A DNA stretch of 64,000 bases, from NCBI GenBank assembly GCA_044235425.1, contig JBIIHW010000013.1, forward strand, positions 1-64,000, given 5' to 3'. The notes beneath the pieces were generated by a model that saw nothing but the letters and a program-made list of their open reading frames with translations, had not been told where the DNA came from and did not search any database. How positions within the stretch are numbered: position 1 is the stretch's first letter; every line of letters begins with the position of its first letter. Both the position numbers and the translations under genes were made by a program. This DNA comes from JBJSXJ01 sp044235425 (GTDB lineage Bacteria > Planctomycetota > Planctomycetia > Pirellulales > Pirellulaceae). This document shows, piece by piece, positions 9,323 through 18,301 of this stretch.

Positions 9323-10081
9323 GTGAAGCGAGCGTTAATCAGCGACATCCATGGCAATCTGGAAGCACTCACCGCCGTGATGGCTGATATCAGTGCCCAA
9401 GGAATCACCGAGATCTATTGTTTGGGCGACATTGTCGGTTACGGTCCGGACCCTTGCGACTGCGTGGAAACGGTGATGAAGAAATGCACCGTGACAATTC
9501 AAGGCAATCACGATGTCGCCGCGATGTATGACCCCAACGGTTTTAATCCGGTGGCGCTGCGAGCGATTTATTGGACTCGTGATCGACTGGATTCCTTAGG
9601 ATCGAAGTCCCAGATTCAAACTCGGTGGGATTTTTTAGGGATGTTGCCGGCGCTGAAGAAGGAGGATCAGTTCTGGTTCGTACATGGTTCGCCGCGTGAT
9701 TTCACGAATGAATATGTATTTCCCGAGGATGCTTACAATCAGCGTAAAATGGACGCGCTGTTTGGCAAGGTTCCCCAGTACTGTTTTCAAGGTCACACGC
9801 ATCTTCCGGGCGTATTTGTGGCCGACTCCAACTATGAATTTATCAGTCCCGAGCATGAGGCGGTCTTTACTTACCCGCTCGGCAATCAGAAGTTGATGGT
9901 GAATGTCGGCTCCGTGGGTCAGCCGCGTGACGAGGATCCGCGGTCTTGTTACGTCATTCTGACCGACACGACGATTACCTTTCGACGCGTGGAGTATGAC
10001 GCGTCGAAAACCGCGCGCAAAATCTACGCCATTCCCGAACTCGACAACATGCTTGGCGATCGCTTGATCAGCGGGCGCTAG
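9323..10081 (+). CDS. Calcineurin-like metallophosphoesterase, paralogue 1
   Basis: This 252-residue enzyme of the YfcE-like phosphodiesterase/phosphatase family has every metal-binding block: SDIHGN, GDIVGYGPD, GNHD, HGSP and GHTH. The longest frame begins at 9290, but the two neighbouring paralogues start right at M(K/R)xxxSDIHGN, so GTG 9323 (GGAAAGG upstream) is preferred. It is the first of three tandem homologues that share the tail sequence GSVGxPRD and a final YDxxxT..ARKIYAIPELD-like end. Substrate unknown. Confidence 0.85.
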   Translation: MKRALISDIHGNLEALTAVMADISAQGITEIYCLGDIVGYGPDPCDCVETVMKKCTVTIQGNHDVAAMYDPNGFNPVALRAIYWTRDRLDSLGSKSQIQTRWDFLGMLPALKKEDQFWFVHGSPRDFTNEYVFPEDAYNQRKMDALFGKVPQYCFQGHTHLPGVFVADSNYEFISPEHEAVFTYPLGNQKLMVNVGSVGQPRDEDPRSCYVILTDTTITFRRVEYDASKTARKIYAIPELDNMLGDRLISGR

Positions 10082-10100
10082 TCGCACACGAGCCAGTCTC

Positions 10101-10940
10101 ATGCGTGCCATCGTTAGCGACATTCATGGTAATTTGGCTGCGCTGTTGGCCGTGCTGGAAGATGCGGCGCAGCAGGGAGCGATCGAAGTGCTGTGCCTGG
10201 GAGACGTGGTTGGCTACGGTCCCGAACCGGCGGAGTGCTTAGACCTCGCGATGACGTTCGCGACCTGTCTTTTGGGTAACTTCGATGCGGCGGTGCTCTA
10301 CGCCTATCCGGCGTGCTGGACTACGGTCCCCGTCGCCGAACGCGTGGGCTTGGTGGCCAGCGAGCGGACGGCGGAATGGACCTATCAGGCACTCAGTCGT
10401 TGTCCTGCGTATCAGCCGCCTTCGTTCGCTTTACTGGACCTTAGCAGGGTTGGTGACGAACGGCCGATGGACGTTCGCCGTCGTCATTTCCTGGCGCAAC
10501 TGCCGCGTCAACAGCTACGGGATGGGGTGCTGCTGGTGCATGCTTCGCCACGTTCAACCATTCATGAGTATCTGTTTCCGGAGGATAGTGGCCAGGAGCA
10601 AAAGATGGCGGGCCTCTGGCCGCTGTTCGACCGCTGGTGCTTTGTCGGTCACACCCATGTGGCCGGGATGTTCTTGGAGTCGGGCCTGTTTCAGGCCGCT
10701 GCCGAGTTTCCTCAGCGATTCCTACCAGCGCCCGGCAAAGCGATCATTAACCCCGGCTCGGTCGGCTTGCCGCGCGATGGAGACGCTCGCGCCTCCTACG
10801 TCTTGTGGGATGGGGATGGGATCGAGTTTCGGCGAGTGCCGTACGACGTGCAGGGGACGCTCGCACGCATGCTGCAAGTGCCGGAGTTAGTTGATGCGCA
10901 GGTCGAGCGGTGGCTGGCTCGCAGCGAGGTTGCCACTTGA
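10101..10940 (+). CDS. Calcineurin-like metallophosphoesterase, paralogue 2 (altered active site)
   Basis: This 279-residue paralogue starts MRAIVSDIHGN. It keeps SDIHGN, GDVVGYGPEP, HASP and GHTH, but the third block reads GNFD rather than GNHD, so the His that normally assists catalysis is Phe. The metal-ligand Asn is kept. It also has an insertion of about 30 residues around positions 100-130 relative to its neighbours. It may have weaker or altered activity. It starts 19 bases after paralogue 1. Confidence 0.85.
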   Translation: MRAIVSDIHGNLAALLAVLEDAAQQGAIEVLCLGDVVGYGPEPAECLDLAMTFATCLLGNFDAAVLYAYPACWTTVPVAERVGLVASERTAEWTYQALSRCPAYQPPSFALLDLSRVGDERPMDVRRRHFLAQLPRQQLRDGVLLVHASPRSTIHEYLFPEDSGQEQKMAGLWPLFDRWCFVGHTHVAGMFLESGLFQAAAEFPQRFLPAPGKAIINPGSVGLPRDGDARASYVLWDGDGIEFRRVPYDVQGTLARMLQVPELVDAQVERWLARSEVAT

Positions 10941-11065
10941 CCGAAAGCCGCTACGCTTCCTAGACTTCAGGTTTCAAATTCCGTTCTTATCTTGTTTTCC
11001 CAGGCGATTCCCCGCCACCATGCTCGGTCGGCCGAGCGGAGGTTGGCGCTTGGCCGAGGATTGGC

Positions 11066-11815
11066 GTGAAGCTAGCGATCATCAGCGACATCCATGGAAA
11101 CCTGGAAGCCCTCGAGGCTGTCCTGGCTGACATCGCTGCGCAGTCAGTCCAGCGCATTGTCTGTCTCGGGGATGTGATTGGCTACGGCCCCAACCCCCGC
11201 GAGTGCCTCGACATCGCCATGACATTCGATCTCTGCATTCTCGGCAACCATGACGAGGCAGCGATCTTCAGCCCTGATGGTTTCAGTAGCGGTGCGGAGC
11301 GGGCGATCTTCTGGACACGGTCCCAGCTGGAGCAGCCCACCGCCGATCCGGAACTGGCCAAACGGCGTTTCGATTTCCTCATGCAACGCCCGTGGGTCTT
11401 CGCCGATGAAAACCGACTCTACGTCCACGGCACACCGCGCCAACCGCTGAGCGAGTATCTTTTTCCGGACGATATTCACAACAGTCGCAAAATGGAGCGA
11501 CTGTTTCAGCTGGTGCCGCAGTATTGCTTCCAAGGTCACACCCATGTGCCCGGTATTTTCACCCCTCAAGGACGCTTTCTCGCTCCCCGTGATATCGGTG
11601 GCCGCTGGACCTTGCACAACGACAAACTCCTGATCAACGTAGGAAGCGTGGGGCAACCCCGCGACGGAGACGGACGTTCCTGTTACGTCGTCCTGGATGG
11701 CAATCGCCTGGAGTATCGGCGCGTGCCCTATCCGCTAGAAACCACGATTTCGAAGATTCATGCGATCCCCGAGCTCGATCCCTACCTGGGCGACCGGCTT
11801 CGCGAAGGACGCTAA
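11066..11815 (+). CDS. Calcineurin-like metallophosphoesterase, paralogue 3
   Basis: This 249-residue paralogue is closer to copy 1 than to copy 2. All blocks are present: SDIHGN, GDVIGYGPNP, GNHD, HGTP and GHTH. The start is GTG 11066, since the conserved first strand MKLAIISDIHGN begins there. It ends 3 bases before yidC, so it is likely cotranscribed with it. Confidence 0.87.
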   Translation: MKLAIISDIHGNLEALEAVLADIAAQSVQRIVCLGDVIGYGPNPRECLDIAMTFDLCILGNHDEAAIFSPDGFSSGAERAIFWTRSQLEQPTADPELAKRRFDFLMQRPWVFADENRLYVHGTPRQPLSEYLFPDDIHNSRKMERLFQLVPQYCFQGHTHVPGIFTPQGRFLAPRDIGGRWTLHNDKLLINVGSVGQPRDGDGRSCYVVLDGNRLEYRRVPYPLETTISKIHAIPELDPYLGDRLREGR

Positions 11816-11818
11816 CCT

Positions 11819-14236
11819 GTGGATAAACGACTCGCTACCTTCTTTGCTGTCGCCATGCTCTTAATTGGCGGGCAAATCTACATTCAAAGTAAACTCCGCC
11901 CGCAGCGTCCGGCGACGCCCGTCGCCGCGAAGCCCGCGGAGTCGGATCCCGCTGCCGCCCCCGGGGGTCAAGACGCTCAGCCCGGCGACCCCGCCGAAAA
12001 AACGGGGGCCAAAAAAACGGGGGCCGAGAATGCCGCACCCGCTGACAAGTCACCCGCTGACAAGTCACCCGCGGAAAAAAGCTCCGCCGAAAAGCCCGCT
12101 GAAAAACCCGCTGAAAAACCCGCCGAAAAGCCCGCCACCGATCCGGCCGTGCCTCCCGTTCCCACCATTCGTCCGCAGTGGGTCACTCTCGGTTCTCTCG
12201 ACCCACAATCCGGCTACCGGCTGCTGGTCACTCTCAATAATCGTGGTGCTGCCGTCGAGCGGGTGGAACTGTCGAGTCCCAACTATCGCGATCTGGAAAA
12301 CCCCGCAGGCTACCTGGGGCACTTGGTCCTTGCGGTGGACGCCGAAGGACGCGGCGCTCGAATTCAAGCCGTCGGTCCCGGCACACCGGCCGCGCTCGCC
12401 ACGGCCAGTGGAGTCGCGGAGCCGGGACTGCGCGTTGGCGACATCATCACGAAGATTGACGGCGAGCCGGCCCCAAGCAATCTGGTGCTCGAACATCAAC
12501 TGGAGCATCTGCGCCCCGGAAAGACCGTCGAGCTTGGTGTCCTCCGGGACTCCAAGCCACTCAGCTTTACCGTCACTTTAGACCGGCACCCGCTCGAGGT
12601 GATTCGTCCCGAGCAGCAATCAAAATTTGATCCCGAAGACGGCTTTCCGCTTTCGTTTCCTCTGGAACTCGACACCATTGCCACGGGCGCCAAATCGGCC
12701 ACGATCAAACGTGGATTTAAAGTCATCGATGACATGCCCTCGCTCGCCGACGGGCGTTGGGAAATTGTGAAAGCCGATGAGGGCTCCGTGGAGTTTCGCT
12801 TCCGAGTGGACAAAGACACCTTGGCCGCAATCGGGCAGTCCGGCGAGCTCGAAATCTACAAGCGTTATTCCTTACCGAAGCTCCAGGAAAGCGCCTTGGC
12901 GGACGAGACTGCAGCGGGTTATCACCTGGATTTGGAAATTGAAATTCGCACGATTGACAGTGACGCTCGACAAGTTGCGTATCGGCTGGAAGGTCCCAAT
13001 GGTTTGCCGCTCGAAGGTTGGTGGTACATCAGCAAAAGCGGGGCTCGTGACGTTGTTCTGCGAACCGCCAAGGGTGGTCCGGATTGGCACAATGCTCCCG
13101 CCATTCACAAGCATGCCGTGAGTAATCCGCGCGATCCACGCACCAAGTTAATCACCGAAGACGAGGCACAGGACAAGCGAGCGGTTCGTTATATCGGAGT
13201 GGACTCTCAATATTTTGCTTCGGTCCTCATGCCGCAGGGTAAGGATGGTGGACCGGGGATTTTTCGTCGAGCAACGGCTTTTGGCTTAGGCGATGTCAAG
13301 CAGATTCCCGCTTCGCACAACCGCACCCTCAATGTCGGCTTTGAACTGGTTAGTGAAGTTACAAAGATCACCAGCGAGGCGCCGCTCAAGCATCGTTATG
13401 TCCTGTTCGCAGGTCCGAAGCATGCCGATATTCTGGAGCGCTACAGTGGTGCCAAGACCGATCAGCTTTCGGCTTTCGATCTGGCGGAACTAAACAACTA
13501 TGGCTGGTTTGGCTTTGTCTCCCGGCCACTGGCTCGCATTCTCCATCTGTTCTATTGGATCGTCGGCAACTACGGTATTGCGATCGTCATGCTGACCTTG
13601 CTGGTTCGTAGCTGCATGCTCCCGATCAGCTACCGAGCGACCAAAAGCACACAGCGTATGCAAGCCTTACAGCCGGAACTCAAACTGCTGGGCGAACGTT
13701 ACAAAGACAACCCACAGGAACGAGTGAAGAAGCAGCAGGAACTTTTTCGCAAGCACAACATCAATCCTCTGGGTGGCTGCCTTCTGGCCTTCTGTCAGTT
13801 ACCAATCTTCATTGGACTTTATCGCTGTCTGTCGATTGATATTGAATTGAGACAAGCGCCACTCGTCTCGAGCTGGCAATGGTGCTCGAATCTGGCTGGT
13901 CCCGACATGCTGTTTCGCTGGTCGGATTATCTGCCCTCGTTCTTGTCCGACGAAACGGGCTATCTGGGCCCATTCATGAATTTACTGCCCGTGATCACCA
14001 TGATTTTGTTCCTGGTCAATCAGTCGTTGATGACGCCACCGGCCACGGACGAACAGACGCAAATGCAGCAGAAGATCATGAAGTACATGACGATTTTCAT
14101 GGGCTTCATGTTCTTCAAAGTGCCCGCCGGTCTGTGTGTCTACTTCATTGCCTCCAGTTTGTGGAGTTTGGCTGAGCATAAGATTCTGCGTAAGGGCAAG
14201 ACCGCTGTTTCGACCACTGTCGCTACGTCTCGATGA
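11819..14236 (+). CDS. yidC: Membrane protein insertase YidC with embedded PDZ domain
   Basis: This 805-residue Oxa1/YidC-family insertase integrates inner-membrane proteins alone or with SecYEG. It has an N-terminal TM helix (about 5-22), then a Lys/Pro/Ala-rich linker with AEKP repeats (about 75-107), then the periplasmic beta domain. A PDZ-like segment of about 80 residues (roughly 175-255, with PGLRVGDIITKIDGE) is inserted into that domain. The C-terminal core (about 575-790) has the hallmark YWIVGNYGIAIVMLTLLVR and the hydrophilic helical hairpin QALQPELKLL. The start is GTG, 3 bases after the phosphoesterase stop. PDZ in YidC is unusual outside this phylum. Confidence 0.93.
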   Translation: MDKRLATFFAVAMLLIGGQIYIQSKLRPQRPATPVAAKPAESDPAAAPGGQDAQPGDPAEKTGAKKTGAENAAPADKSPADKSPAEKSSAEKPAEKPAEKPAEKPATDPAVPPVPTIRPQWVTLGSLDPQSGYRLLVTLNNRGAAVERVELSSPNYRDLENPAGYLGHLVLAVDAEGRGARIQAVGPGTPAALATASGVAEPGLRVGDIITKIDGEPAPSNLVLEHQLEHLRPGKTVELGVLRDSKPLSFTVTLDRHPLEVIRPEQQSKFDPEDGFPLSFPLELDTIATGAKSATIKRGFKVIDDMPSLADGRWEIVKADEGSVEFRFRVDKDTLAAIGQSGELEIYKRYSLPKLQESALADETAAGYHLDLEIEIRTIDSDARQVAYRLEGPNGLPLEGWWYISKSGARDVVLRTAKGGPDWHNAPAIHKHAVSNPRDPRTKLITEDEAQDKRAVRYIGVDSQYFASVLMPQGKDGGPGIFRRATAFGLGDVKQIPASHNRTLNVGFELVSEVTKITSEAPLKHRYVLFAGPKHADILERYSGAKTDQLSAFDLAELNNYGWFGFVSRPLARILHLFYWIVGNYGIAIVMLTLLVRSCMLPISYRATKSTQRMQALQPELKLLGERYKDNPQERVKKQQELFRKHNINPLGGCLLAFCQLPIFIGLYRCLSIDIELRQAPLVSSWQWCSNLAGPDMLFRWSDYLPSFLSDETGYLGPFMNLLPVITMILFLVNQSLMTPPATDEQTQMQQKIMKYMTIFMGFMFFKVPAGLCVYFIASSLWSLAEHKILRKGKTAVSTTVATSR

Positions 14237-15683
14237 TACGATCTGTGCTCCGGCGTCCGCTTCGGGCGCCGGAGGTCGATCGATTGTGCGCATTAGCGGC
14301 CCGGCGACACGCAGTTGCCTGACCGCTCTGTTTTCGCCCGGTGATTGGCGTGACAGTCGCGTGGCTCGGAGCTTTGCTGGTACGATCCAGCTTCCACCAC
14401 CGCTCGGTTCCATTCCCCTCACGCTGGCATGGTGGCCCAGTACCGCCAGTTACACGCGTCAGCCGACCGCTGAACTTCATACCCTCGGATCGCCGCCAAT
14501 CGTCAACTCGCTCCTGGCAGCTTTGCATCATCAGGGAGCGCGACTGGCGGAGCCCGGCGAGTTCACGCTGCGGGCTTTTTTGGCGGGTCGCATCGACCTG
14601 ACTCAGGCGGAAGCTGTCCTGGGAGTGATCGATGCCCGTTCCCACCGGGAACTCGACGTCGCCCTTCAACAGCTTGCCGGCGGTCTTGGCCACCAGCTGA
14701 CGCGGCTTCGCTCGGACCTGCTCGATGCACTGGCACACGTCGAGGCGGAACTGGATTTTGTGGAGGATGACATCGAGTTCATCGCTCCCCAGGCACTCCG
14801 CGCATTGCTGGAAAGGTCCGCTGCGGAACTGCACACCATCAGCCGGCATTGGCCGCAGCGCGAATTAGCGGGCGGCGCCCCGCGAGTTGTTCTGCGCGGC
14901 TTGCCCAATGTGGGCAAGAGCAGCCTGCTCAATGCTCTAACAGGTGAGACGGCGGCTATCGTCACGCCTCTGGCAGGTACGACACGCGACTATCTGCTAC
15001 GCAGCATTTCCTTGGCTGGTCGAACCTGCCAGCTCATCGATACCGCAGGGGTCGAATTTGATTTGCCTGAGCAATCGATCGCACAGGTGGCGGCGCAGCT
15101 GGGAGAGGCCCAGCAGGCGACGGCAAACCTGGAACTTCTCTGCTTGGATGCCACTCGACCACTCAGCTCCTGGGAATGCCAGCAACTGCTCGAACCAGTC
15201 GCCAACCGCTTGGTCGTCGCCACCAAACAGGATTTGCTAAGACCCGCGGAGACTCGCGGCCAGGTTTTAGATACCAATTCGACGTCGCGTACTTGGATAC
15301 AGCAGCGAGTTGCGGAACTGCGAGACTACGGTGATCGGGAACGGCAGTTCATCGCGCGGCGGCTCGAGGGAGCGTGTGTCGTGAGCAGCCAGACGAATTG
15401 GGGACTAGCCGAGCTGCGGCAGCAAATCGCGCAGCAGCTCACCGCGCTCGAAGACGATGAATCGACCGTCGTCGCCGGCACCGCCGCGCGTTGTCGCGAC
15501 TCAATCACAGCCGCCCTTGAGGCGATCGTGCAGGCCATTCCGCTCAGCGAACGAGCGGACTCACAAGTTCTCGTGGCGGCTGAATTGCGACTCGCGCTGG
15601 ACGAGCTCGGACGAGTCGTGGGCGAGATCTACACCGACGACTTACTCGATCGCATCTTCAGCCGCTTTTGCATCGGCAAGTAA
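14136..15683 (+). CDS. mnmE: tRNA modification GTPase MnmE
   Basis: MnmE, with MnmG, installs the cmnm5 group on wobble U34 of tRNAs. Conserved sequence begins at about residue 34 (DDTICAPASA, then GRSIVRISGP). The G domain has G1 GLPNVGKS (about 254-261), G2 TPLAGTTRD, G3 DTAG and G4 TKQD. The protein ends in the canonical FCIGK, whose Cys is family-typical. The reading frame overlaps yidC by 101 bases. In this frame the only normal start codons ahead of the conserved core are GTG 14136 and TTG 14148. Identity is certain; the start is not. Confidence 0.93.
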   Translation: MSTSLPPVCGVWLSIRFCVRARPLFRPLSLRLDDTICAPASASGAGGRSIVRISGPATRSCLTALFSPGDWRDSRVARSFAGTIQLPPPLGSIPLTLAWWPSTASYTRQPTAELHTLGSPPIVNSLLAALHHQGARLAEPGEFTLRAFLAGRIDLTQAEAVLGVIDARSHRELDVALQQLAGGLGHQLTRLRSDLLDALAHVEAELDFVEDDIEFIAPQALRALLERSAAELHTISRHWPQRELAGGAPRVVLRGLPNVGKSSLLNALTGETAAIVTPLAGTTRDYLLRSISLAGRTCQLIDTAGVEFDLPEQSIAQVAAQLGEAQQATANLELLCLDATRPLSSWECQQLLEPVANRLVVATKQDLLRPAETRGQVLDTNSTSRTWIQQRVAELRDYGDRERQFIARRLEGACVVSSQTNWGLAELRQQIAQQLTALEDDESTVVAGTAARCRDSITAALEAIVQAIPLSERADSQVLVAAELRLALDELGRVVGEIYTDDLLDRIFSRFCIGK

Positions 15684-15720
15684 TCCGCTCAGCCTCGAAA
15701 ATGCCACGGCCAAAGCGAAC

Positions 15721-15801
15721 CACGAATCGCACGAATCGCACGAATCGCACGAATCGCACGAATCGCACGAATCGCACGAATCGCACGACTCGCACGACTC
15801 G
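15721..15801 (+). repeat. 9-bp tandem repeat array (CACGAATCG)
   Basis: Seven exact copies of CACGAATCG are followed by two of CACGACTCG, 81 bases in all. It lies 37 bases after mnmE and just before the methionine-synthase-like remnant. In one frame it spells His-Glu-Ser repeats. Confidence 0.95.
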
Positions 15802-15891
15802 AAAAAATCGTGGCTTTCACAACTTGGCCCTCGCCCATGCAACATCGGAGCCTGGTGGCGACGTCAACAATTAAAAGCTGACACTCGCCGC

Positions 15892-16179
15892 ATGGTCCGA
15901 GAGAAATTCGACGAGCTTAGCGCCACCCACAATGACGCAGCCGTCGATCAACTGAGTTTCATCGAGTGCGCGGCGTTTGAAGCAGGGCGAGCAGAAAGCG
16001 TAGCAGAACTAAAGGCCGCCATCCGACGAGCTTGTAACTTGTTGGGACGCGAGCGCGTGCTGCTGAACCCCGACTGTGGCTTCGCGACGTTCGCGGACAA
16101 TCCCGTGAGTTCGATGGAGATTGCTGAAGCCAAACTGCTAGCACTCGTTACAGCGGCGGAGGATTTTCAGCGAGAGTGA
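15892..16179 (+). pseudogene. Remnant of a cobalamin-independent methionine-synthase-like (MetE C-terminal) protein
   Basis: The last 50 residues (AELKAAIRRACNLLGRERVLLNPDCGFATFADNPVSS..., split across about 16000-16170) resemble the end of the COG0620/MetE-like barrel, where the NPDCG Cys is a zinc ligand. The rest of a roughly 340-residue barrel is missing. From ATG 15892 only 96 residues are encoded; the first 45 (MVREKFDELSATHND...) I do not recognise. The same frame stays open upstream through the repeat array, but no usual start codon lies between the mnmE stop and 15892. The 3' end overlaps the opposing glycosyltransferase gene by 32 bases. It is probably a gene fragment, though a small expressed protein is possible. 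Confidence 0.55.
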
Positions 16180-18079
16180 TGAGGAGCAGTCGGCCGGGCT
16201 TGAGGAATCTTGGTGCGGCGGCGACCACATCCCAGCGCCCCGGCATCTCATGCTGCAATTCGCGCAGTTGCTCATCCGTCGTGATCAAGCAGCGCCGCAG
16301 AGGGTGAACCTGATTGTGATCACCAGCGGAATTCCGCTGACTGGCGAAGGCGTCATCGCCAGCAGCCGCCGCCGGAATCGTCGACGATCGGCCCGCGGCG
16401 AAGAACTGCAGGGCCACTTGAGCGGCGGTCAACTCCTGAGCGGGATCGACTGAAAGTTCACGAATCGCACGACCACCATAAAAGACCCAAGATGGCTCCA
16501 GGCCACCCAGGGCCCCAACTTCGATAACCTGCTGTGCCGCCTGTCGTTCAATGGCCGCTAAAATCCGGTCACTCTGCTGGTAGTAATCGACTCGCTGAGC
16601 CCCCACGGCACAGAGCATGGTTGTGAAGGCCACGGCCGTGCCCAACACGGTCGCAGATGCGGCGCGATCGCGCCCATGGCGGCGCCAGAACAAAGCCACG
16701 CTCCCGCCCGCCAGCGGCAGCAGCCCCAGTAGTCCTAACCAACCATCCTGAGGCAGGTAACGTTCCGTGACGATCGGCAGACCGACCAGCAGCACGACGC
16801 CCACCGCGATCAACGCTCCTAAAGCTGCCACACTCCACCGCTCACTCACCGCACTACCACGATCGATCCAGCGAACCAGAAAGGCCGCAGTGATCAAAGC
16901 CAACGCGGGATAACAGGGAGTGACATAACTGGGCAGCTTGGTTCGAGCAATCGAGAAGATCGTCACCCACACTCCTACCCAGCAAATGGCCAGCAGCAAA
17001 CCAGTGCGAGCTCGATCGCCAGCGGCCGGTGCACGCAGGCGGCGAGCGAGATCAAGCAGCACGGGTGCAGCAAAAACCGACCAGGGAAAAAATCCGACAA
17101 GGATCGCGATGGGATAGAACCAAGCACCACCTCGATGGCCCTCAAACGACTGCATGGCCCGGCCTACATTGTGCTCAAAAAAGAATCCACGCAGGAACTC
17201 GCCATCCGTTCGTAGTCCCACCCAGAGGTACCACGGAGCGGCGATGGAAAGCGAGACGCTGAGCGCTAAAAGCGGACGCATATCCCAGCAAGTACTGAGA
17301 AAGTGCCGTGGTGCAAAACAGTTCAGCCCACCCCGTAACCAGCCCCAAAGTCGCTCGGGAATCGTCGCGGCGGGAGTTCCGGGTACGTCCTCGTGAACCT
17401 GGCGCATGATCAGTAAGAACATGCCGATGACGGCGGTGGGAAGCACCAGTCCGACAGGGCCCTTGGCGAGCATCGCCAGGCCCATCGCGGCATACATTGT
17501 GAGCGCCGTGCGCAGTCGCAGGGGACGCCGCCAATCAGACTGGCCAAGCGTAGCCGGTGTCAACTCGCCGTGCACATAACAAGTAATCGCCAAAGTCACA
17601 CAGAAGATCAGCAGTGCGTCGGGAGTAGCCGCTCGACCAGCCACATCGAACATGAGCGTGGTGGAGAGAATTAGCGCCGCCCAGAACCCCACTCGACGAT
17701 CACTCAAGCGACACCCCAGATGATAGGTGAGCAGAGCGGTGCCGATGCTGAGTGCCGCGGACCAAAAGCGGGCCGAGAATTCATGGATGCCAAACAGTTG
17801 ATAGGCGGACATGATGAGCCAGTAGAGCAGCACCGGTTTGTGAGTCCGCAGCTCCGCGTTGAAATAGGGTGTGATCCAGTCACCGCGTTCCAGCATTTCG
17901 CGAGCGCAACCGGCGTTACGAGGTTCGTCACGATCCCAGAGCCGCGGGCCGCCGAGATTCGTGAACAACACCACACCACTCACCAGCACAATCACCAGCA
18001 GATCACGGGCGGTGAGGGCCCAGGTTACGGGCAGGCGAGCGGGCAGGGCGGCAAACGACGACAACGGCACAGACGACAT
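16148..18079 (-). CDS. GT-C family membrane glycosyltransferase (ArnT/PMT-like)
   Basis: This 643-residue multi-pass protein would transfer a sugar from a polyprenyl-phosphate donor on the periplasmic side. The first loop after TM1 has the family's acidic motif LWDRDEPRNAG (about 48-58), followed by the REMLERGDWITPYFNAELRTHKP block typical of ArnT/GT39 relatives. About 11-12 hydrophobic segments follow, with a soluble C-terminal domain of about 150 residues. The acceptor (lipid or protein) is unknown. It is convergent with the methionine-synthase-like remnant and divergent from imuA. Confidence 0.88.
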   Translation of the reverse strand: MSSVPLSSFAALPARLPVTWALTARDLLVIVLVSGVVLFTNLGGPRLWDRDEPRNAGCAREMLERGDWITPYFNAELRTHKPVLLYWLIMSAYQLFGIHEFSARFWSAALSIGTALLTYHLGCRLSDRRVGFWAALILSTTLMFDVAGRAATPDALLIFCVTLAITCYVHGELTPATLGQSDWRRPLRLRTALTMYAAMGLAMLAKGPVGLVLPTAVIGMFLLIMRQVHEDVPGTPAATIPERLWGWLRGGLNCFAPRHFLSTCWDMRPLLALSVSLSIAAPWYLWVGLRTDGEFLRGFFFEHNVGRAMQSFEGHRGGAWFYPIAILVGFFPWSVFAAPVLLDLARRLRAPAAGDRARTGLLLAICWVGVWVTIFSIARTKLPSYVTPCYPALALITAAFLVRWIDRGSAVSERWSVAALGALIAVGVVLLVGLPIVTERYLPQDGWLGLLGLLPLAGGSVALFWRRHGRDRAASATVLGTAVAFTTMLCAVGAQRVDYYQQSDRILAAIERQAAQQVIEVGALGGLEPSWVFYGGRAIRELSVDPAQELTAAQVALQFFAAGRSSTIPAAAAGDDAFASQRNSAGDHNQVHPLRRCLITTDEQLRELQHEMPGRWDVVAAAPRFLKPGRLLLITLAENPPPL

Positions 18080-18219
18080 GGAGGGCTCTTCCTTGAGCGC
18101 GGCGAGTCGAAACAGGGACTGAATCAGCGACCGATTGGGGGGGAATCCTAAAGAACGGTGGCTAATCGGACAACCCCAATACCGCCGGAAAAACTCCTCG
18201 CAGCCCTCTCCAGACTTAG

Positions 18220-18261
18220 TTGACAGCCGTATACATAACCTGTACTCTTGCTATCTGTACA
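18220..18261 (+). promoter_or_regulatory. Candidate promoter and SOS-type operator of the imuA-imuB-dnaE2 operon
   Basis: TTGACA (18220-18225) is followed after 17 bases by TACTCT (18243-18248). The -10 region lies between two CTGTAC direct repeats (18240-18245 and 18255-18260, 15 bases start to start), which also form an inverted pair TGTAC N11 GTACA. imu cassettes are typically LexA-controlled, so a repeated site over the -10 box fits. The planctomycete LexA motif is not known to me, so the link is inferred. Confidence 0.45.
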
Positions 18262-18301
18262 AGCGTATCATTCTGTTCACTTGCTCCCAGTAGCGCTGAA
18301 A

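Noticed and set aside
14223..14849. 208-residue minus-strand frame inside mnmE
   Set aside because: It is a shadow of the GTPase coding sequence with no conserved features.
15721..15801. CRISPR-like or zinc-binding His-repeat gene
   Set aside because: There are no spacers, and the 9-bp units give different short motifs in each frame (HES, TNR, CDS), so none is convincing as a protein on its own.
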